Below are positions 58,459-64,000 of a stretch of 64,000 bases of DNA, piece by piece. Both the position numbers and the translations under genes were made by a program. The DNA lies in assembly GCF_904849725.1 (NCBI RefSeq), contig NC_058518.1, forward strand, positions 328,684,581 through 328,748,580, read 5' to 3'. This DNA is from Hordeum vulgare subsp. vulgare (taxonomy: Eukaryota > Streptophyta > Magnoliopsida > Poales > Poaceae). The notes under the pieces are model-generated. The model was not told the origin of the DNA, did not search any database, and was given only the letters and a program-made list of their open reading frames with translations. Each line of letters starts with the position of its first letter. The first letter of the stretch is position 1.

Positions 58459-58470
58459 GCTCTGATACCA
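58459..58470 (-). other. PBS of M2 (initiator-Met tRNA)
   Basis: Minus-strand TGGTATCAGAGC, two bases from the LTR end, a perfect plant Copia primer site. Confidence 0.95.
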
Positions 58471-58472
58471 AT

Positions 58473-59063
58473 TGAAAGTGCGTTATATCGACTAGGGGGG
58501 TGGTGAATAGGTGATTTTGAGAATTTCATCGCTGAGGAAATTCCTTTTGAGGAAATTCATCAATGATGAATAACGTGCAGCGGAAACAACGCAGGATGAG
58601 AGATGCAAAGATTACAACAACAATTTTCTTGATGAAGATTATGAAAAACGGTGTGCACAGTATGCACGCACAAAATAAGCAGGTGAAGATTAACTGGTAT
58701 GAAGAATTTGAGGTTGAGGAAATTTAGAGAAAGTCTTCAGCAAATTCTTCAAACAGTGACAATGAAAGTCTTCAACATACAATATTGAGGAATAGAAAGA
58801 GTTGAAGAAATAAAACCCGTATCATGATGTCGACAGTTGTTGATGACCCAGTTCCAACTGATGTGACAGTCGCACGTCTGTTTTGGAGCGGCTTGGTATT
58901 GAAACCAAAGGACACACAGTCCCGGGACACACAGTCCCTACCGTATTATCCTTGAGCTAAGGACACACAGTCCTCGCCCAACACTCGTGGTAATTCTTCA
59001 TGGCAGACTTCCAAACCCTCACAAACTCGGTCACCCGGCGATCCACAATTGACTGCTGGATTG
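58473..59063 (-). repeat. 5' LTR of M2, inner part
   Basis: It aligns with M1 3774-4350 and M2 35337-35910. It is cut at 59063 by element E; the remaining roughly 800 bases should lie beyond the window, after E. Confidence 0.9.
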
Positions 59064-60581
59064 TGATACGTCCATTTTGCATCATGTTTTCATGTTGTTA
59101 TTTATCGCTTCTTGGGCTGCTATTTCACTTCACGGTACAATACTTATGCCTTTTCTCTCTTATTTTTCAAGGATTACATGAAGAGGGAGAATGCCGGATG
59201 CTGGAATTATGGCCTGAAAGTGGAGCAAAGTTGAGATACCTATTATGCGCAACTCCAAACCCGTAAAAATTAACGTGGATTTTTTTCCTAATTTATAAAA
59301 AATACTGGGCCGAAAAAGCACCAGAGGGGCACCAGCAGGTGGCCACAAGCGTGCTTGGCGCAGCCACCCCTGGCCGCGCCAAGGGGGCTTGTGGGCAGCC
59401 TGCTGGCCCACTGGCCCCCCTCTTCTGCTATATGAAGGGTTTCGTCCAGAAAAAATAAGGGAGGATCTTTTTCGTGGATTCGCCGCCGCCACGAGGCGGA
59501 ACTTGAGAAGAACCAATCTAGAGCTCCGGCAGGACGATCCTGCCGGGGAAACTTCCCTCCCGGAGGGGGAAATCGTTGCCATCGTCATCACCAACACTCC
59601 TCTCATCGGAGGGGACTCATCACCATCAACATCTTCATCAGCACCATCTCATCTCCAAACCCTAGTTCATCTCTTGTAACCAATCTCCGTCTCGCGACTC
59701 CGATTGGTACTTGTAAGGTTGCTAGTAGTGTTGATTACTCTTTGTAGTTGATGCTAGTTGGATTACTTGGTGGAAGAGTTTATGTTCAGATCCTTGATGC
59801 TACTCATTACCTCTCTGTTCATGAATATGATTATGCTTTGTGAGTAGTTACTTTTGTTCCTGAGGACATGGGATAAGTCATGCTAATAGTAGTCATGTGA
59901 ATTTGGTATTCGTTCGATATTTTGATGTGTTGTATGTTTTTTCCTCTAGTGGTGTTATGTGAACGTCGACTACATAACACTTCACCATTATTTGGGCCTA
60001 GAGGAAGGCATTGGGAAGTAGTAAGTAGATGATGGGTTGCTAGAGTGACACAAGCTTAAACCCTAGTTTATGCATTGCTTCGTAAGGGGTTGATTTGGAT
60101 CCACTAGTTTAATGCTATGGTTAGACTTTGTCTTAATTCTTCTTTCGTAGTTGTGGATGCTTGCGAGAGGGGTTAATCATAAGTGGGATGCTTGTCCAAG
60201 TAAGGGTAGTACCCAAGTGCCGGTCCACCCACATATCAAACTATCAAAGTAACGAACGTGAATCATATGAACATGATAAAAACTAGCATGACAGAAATTC
60301 CCGTGCGTCCTCGGGAGCGTTTTTCCTCCTATAAGACTTTGTCCACGCTTGTCCCTTGCTACAAAAGGGATTGGGCCACTTTGCTGCACCGTTGCTACTT
60401 TTGTTACTTGTTGCTTGCTACGAATCATCTCACCACACAATCACTTGTTACCGATAATTTCAGTGCTTGTAGAATTTACCTTGCTGAAAACCACTTGTCA
60501 GATCCTTCTGCTCCTCGTTGGGTTCGACACTCTTACTTATCGAAAGGACTACGATTGATCCCCTATACTTGTGTGTCATCA
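59064..60581 (+). repeat. 5' LTR of element E (1518 bp)
   Basis: It starts TGATACGTCCATTTTGC and ends TGTGTCATCA. Stem-loop at 59343-59394 with CCACAAGC and GCTTGTGG at its base; TATATGAAGG at about 59428 is the likely TATA box. Confidence 0.92.
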
Positions 60582-60592
60582 AGACTCTTTTC

Positions 60593-60611
60593 TGGCGCCG
60601 TTGCCGGGGAG
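60593..60611 (+). other. PBS of element E (tRNA-Asp type)
   Basis: TGGCGCCGTTGCCGGGGAG, 11 bases after the LTR. Confidence 0.9.
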
Positions 60612-60687
60612 TGAAGCGCCTTTGGTAAGTGGAACTTGGTAAGGAAACATCCATATAATGTGCTGAAATTTATTGTCACTTGTCACT

Positions 60688-62580
60688 ATGGATACTAATC
60701 CTTTGAGGGGCTTGTTCGGGGTATCTTCACCTCGAACGGAATCACAAATAGTTTCCCCTCAACCTGCTGCCCCTACTGAAAATATTTGCTTTGAATTTCT
60801 TTCGGGTATGCTTGAGAAACTGCTGGCTAATCCTTTTACAGGAGATGGAACATCACATCCAGACTTGCATCTAATCTATGTAGATGAAGTTTGTGGTTTA
60901 TTTAAGCTTGCAAGTTTGCCCAAGGATGAGGTCAAGAAGAAGGTATTTCCTTTATCTTTGAAGGGTAAGGCGTTGACATGGTATAGGCTATGTGATGATA
61001 CTGGATCATGGGACTACAATCGGTTGAAATTGGAATTTCATCAAAAGTTTTATCCTATGCATTTAGTACATCGTGATCGGAATTATATTTATAATTTTTG
61101 GCCTCGTGACAGAGAAAGCATTGCTCAAGCTTGGTGGAGGCTTAAATCAATGCTATATTCATGCCCCAATCATGAGCTCTCGAGAGAAATTATCATTCAG
61201 AACTTCTATGCTCGGCTTTCTCATGATGATCGCACCATGCTTGACACTTCTTGTACCGGTTCTTTTATGAAGAGAGATATTGACTTCAAATGGAATTTAT
61301 TGGAGAGAATTAAATGCAACTTTGAAGATTGGGAGCTTGAAGAAGGTAAGGATTCAGGTATGAATTTCACGTTTGATTGCGTTAAATCCTTTGTTGAGAC
61401 AAATACTTTTTGTGACTTTAGCGCTAAGTATGGACTTGACTGTGAGATAGTAGCTTCATTGTGTGAATCATTTGCTGCGCATATTGATCTCCCCAAAGAG
61501 AAGTGGTTTAAATATCATCCTCCTTTAGAAGTCAATGTAGTTAAACCCACTCCAGTTGAAGAGAAAGTCATTGCCTATAATGATCCTGTGGTTCCCACTG
61601 CTTACATTGAGAAACCATCTTTCCCTGTTAGGATGAAGGATCATACTAAAGCTTCAACTGTGATACGTAGAGGCTATATTAGAACACCTACACCCCCTGA
61701 GCAAATTAGAGTTGAACCTAGCATTGCTATTATCAAAGATCTTCTGTCCAACGATGTTGAGGGACATAATATTCACTTATGTGAAGATGCTGCTAGAATT
61801 GCTAAACCTCACGCTAGAGACAAACATAGGCCTGTTGTTGGCACGCCTGTTGTTTCTATTAAGATAGGAGAACATTGTTATCATGGTTTATGTGACGTGT
61901 GTGCTAGTGTTAGTGCAATACCTCAATCCTTATACGATGAGATCAAAGATGAGATTGCACCTGTTGAGATAGAGCCTATTGATGTCACTATTCACCTTGC
62001 CAATAGAGATACTATCTGCCCTGTGGGAATTGTTAGGGATGTTGAAGTCTTGTGTGGTAAAACAAAGTATCCTGCTGATTTCCTCGTTCTTGCTACCACA
62101 CAAGATAGCTTTTGTCCCATCATATTTGGTAGACCTTTTCTCAATACCGTCAATGCTCATATTGATTGTGAGAAGCAAACTGTTACTGTTGGCTTTGAAG
62201 GTGTGTCACATGAGTTCAATTTCTCCAAGTTTGGTAGAGAACCTCATGAAAAGAAGTTGCCTAGTAAAGATGAAACTATTGCCTTAGCTTCTATTGCCGT
62301 GCCTCCTACTGATCCTTTAGAGCAATACTTGCTTGAGCATGAAAATGATATGCATATGAATGAAAGGGATGAGATAGATAGAGTTTTCTCAGAACAATAT
62401 CCTATCCTTAAGAATAACTTGCGTGTTGAACTGCTTGGGGATCCACCCCCACCAAAGGGTGATCCTGTGTTCGAGCTTAAACAGTTGCCTGATACTCTTA
62501 AGTATGCTTATCTTGATGAAAAAGATATATATCCTGTCATAATTAGTGCTAGCCTCTCAGAGCATGAAGAAAAGAAGTAA
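60688..62580 (+). pseudogene. gag-pro: Element E gag-protease, cut from pol by a stop
   Basis: The open frame is 630 codons from ATG 60688. I prefer this start over 60673 because it matches the B gag start. Residues about 35-215 are the gag domain (VCGLFKLASLPKDEVKKKVFPLSL, LTWYRLCDD, RESIAQAWWRLKSML). The protease motif is CDVCASVSAIP (Asp403), with Cys where B and C have Gly next to the catalytic residue, which should impair it. CPIIFGRPFL and the acidic linker follow. The TAA at 62578-62580 replaces a Leu codon of B, so gag-pol is not continuous. No zinc knuckle is visible. Confidence 0.85.
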
Positions 62581-64000
62581 CTAAAAACACTGAGAAAGCA
62601 CCGTGCTGCTATTGGATATATTCTTGATGATCTAAATGGCATTAGTCCCACTCTATGCCAGCACAAGATTAAAACTGATCCTGACTTCAAACCAGTTGCT
62701 GATCATCAAAGGAGATTGAATCCTAAGATGAAAAAGTAGTAAGAAAAGAAATACTAAAGCTCCTGGAAGCGGGTATTATCTATCTTGTTGCTCATAGCGA
62801 TTGGGTGACTCCGGTGCACTGCGTCCCTAAGAAGGGAGGCATTACCGTTGTCCCTAATAATAAGGATGAATTGATCCCATAGAGGATTATTGCTGGCTAT
62901 AGGATGGTGATCGATTTTAGGAAATTGAATAAAGCCACTAGGAAAGATCATTACCCTTTGCCATTTATCGACCAAATGCTAGAAAGGTTGTCTAAACACA
63001 CAAACTTCTGCTTTCTAGATGGTTATTCTGGTTTCTCCCAAATACCATCTGATCAGGAGAAAACCACTTTCACCTGACCTTTCGGTACCTTTGCTTATAG
63101 ACGTATGCCTTTTGGCTTATGTAATGCACCTGCCAGCTTTCAAAGATGTATGATGGCTATATTCTCTGACTTTTGTGAAAAGATTGTCGAGGTTTTCATG
63201 GATGACTTTTCCGTTTACGAGTCTTCTTTTGATGATTGCCTCAGCAATCTTGATCGAGTCTTACAGAGATGTAAAGACACCAATCTTGTCTTGAATTGCG
63301 AGAAGTGCCACTTTATGGTTAATGAAGGCATCGTCTTATGACATAAAATTTCCGAAAGAGGTATTGAAGTTCATAAAGCTAAGGTTGATGCAATCGAGAA
63401 AATGCCATACCCCACAGATATCAAAGGTATAAGAAGTTTCCTTGGTCATGCTGGTTTCTATAGAAGGTTCATTAAAGACTTCTCTAAGATTTCTAGGCCT
63501 CTTACCAATCTCTTGCAAAAGGATATTTATTTTATTTTTGACGATGATTGTGAGGAAGCCTTCGAAATACTTAAGAGGGCTTTGATAACTGCACCTATTG
63601 TTCAACCACCTGATTGGAACTTACCTTTTGAAATCATGTGTGATGCTAGTGATTATGCTGTTGGTGCTGTTCTAGGGCAAAGAGTCGATAAGAAGTTGAA
63701 TGTTATTCACTACGCTAGTAAAACTCTAGACAGTGCCCAGAGAAACTATGCTACTACGGAGAAGGAATTTTTAGCAGTCGTGTTTGCATGTGAAAAGTTC
63801 AGGTCTTACATAGTTGATTCCAAAGTCACTATTCACACTGATCATGCTGCTATTAAGTACCTCATGGAGAAGAAGGACGCTAAACCTAGACTTATCAGAT
63901 GGGTTCTCTTGCTACAAGAATTTAATTTGCACGTTGTTGACAGGAAGGGTGCTGATAACCCAGTAGCAGATAACTTGTCTAGATTGGAGAACGTTCTTGA
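62581..64000 (+). pseudogene. Element E pol: RT and RNase H, broken and truncated by the window
   Basis: It is homologous to B 14640-12990 in order: linker, RT fingers (RKLNKATRKDHYPLPFIDQML), FLDGYSGFSQI, RRMPFGLCNAPASFQ, catalytic VFMDDFSVY (about 63196), thumb ([17 protein letters not shown]), then RNase H ([19 protein letters not shown]) to the edge. Defects: frameshift near 62735, TAG 62880-62882, TGA 63075-63077, TGA 63339-63341. Not functional. Confidence 0.88.

Larger units (their letters stand above)
35337..59063 (-). mobile_element. M2: Maximus-like SIRE-lineage Copia, nearly complete
   Basis: Minus-strand order: 5' LTR (from 59063, outer part cut by element E), PBS 58470-58459, gag, protease, integrase, RT, RNase H, promoter-like region, envelope-position ORF, PPT, 3' LTR. 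Removing the nested Angela element and solo LTR leaves about 13.5 kb visible, near the size known for Maximus. Gene order (integrase before RT) proves Copia; the long third ORF and large gag indicate the SIRE lineage. It inserted into the third ORF of M1, a member of its own family. Confidence 0.85.
59064..64000 (+). mobile_element. Element E: Athila-lineage Gypsy, 5' half (runs off the window)
   Basis: LTR 59064-60581, PBS 60593, gag-protease 60688-62580, then decayed RT and RNase H to the window edge. Same family as element B and the LTR fragment at 1-440. Inserted in the 5' LTR of M2; the left TSD is gattg (59059-59063), the partner is not visible. Confidence 0.9.

Noticed and set aside
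1..64000. CRISPR arrays, bacterial operons, rRNA, defence systems
   Set aside because: Spaced direct repeats are absent, the tandem repeats found are short and contiguous, and all coding content is plant retroelement.

Overview
The window is repeat-rich intergenic DNA from a large-genome grass, almost certainly a Triticeae species (wheat, Aegilops, barley or a relative). The evidence is a BARE1/WIS/Angela-type Copia element bounded by its hallmark LTRs (TGTTGGAAATATGCCCTAG at the start, GTTCCCCAACA at the end), a Maximus-like SIRE-lineage Copia family, and several Athila-lineage Gypsy families whose LTRs begin TGATACGTC and whose primer sites match tRNA-Asp. I see no host gene, rRNA, tRNA gene or DNA transposon that I can support. 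Family names come from memory of these groups. Element boundaries come from LTR ends, primer binding sites (PBS), polypurine tracts (PPT) and target-site duplications (TSD) read in this sequence.

Layout, outermost to innermost. Bases 1-440 are the end of an Athila-type LTR; 441-738 are unassigned. A minus-strand SIRE-type Copia (element F) starts at 739 and is cut at 3773 by a first Maximus-like element (M1, minus). M1 is split by element B, an Athila-lineage Gypsy on the minus strand (6019-33033, TSD gcatt/gcgtt), by an Angela solo LTR (33285-35099, TSD tttga), and by a second Maximus-like copy (M2, minus) starting at 35337. Element B holds a 1.87-kb TRIM-like element (10263-12128, TSD ctctt), a non-autonomous Gypsy D (16473 to about 23238) inside its gag, and a non-autonomous Gypsy C (24113-32192, TSD actac) inside its 5' LTR. 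M2 holds a Gypsy solo LTR (36624-38288, TSD tataa), a full-length degenerate Angela element (41837-50413, TSD gatgg) and, in its 5' LTR, element E (59064 to beyond the window), a plus-strand relative of B. The right-hand parts of F, M1, M2 and E lie outside the window.

Coding content is retroelement gag, protease, reverse transcriptase, RNase H and integrase, nearly all broken by stops and frameshifts. The only long intact gene is the 691-codon gag-protease of element C, which has no reverse transcriptase or integrase and must be mobilised in trans. The 173-codon third ORF of element B is also open.

The most interesting signals are regulatory. M2 has what looks like a plant-type promoter (CCACGTGTC box, TATAAATAGG), a leader without upstream ATG and a 76-bp AT-rich intron in front of its envelope-position ORF; splicing would bring the first ATG into frame. 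Element B has an LTR-like GC-rich stem-loop plus TATATAT box in front of its third ORF. Related stem-loops recur in every TGATACGTC-type LTR that spans the region. Elements C and D carry a second, LTR-embedded copy of the primer binding site.
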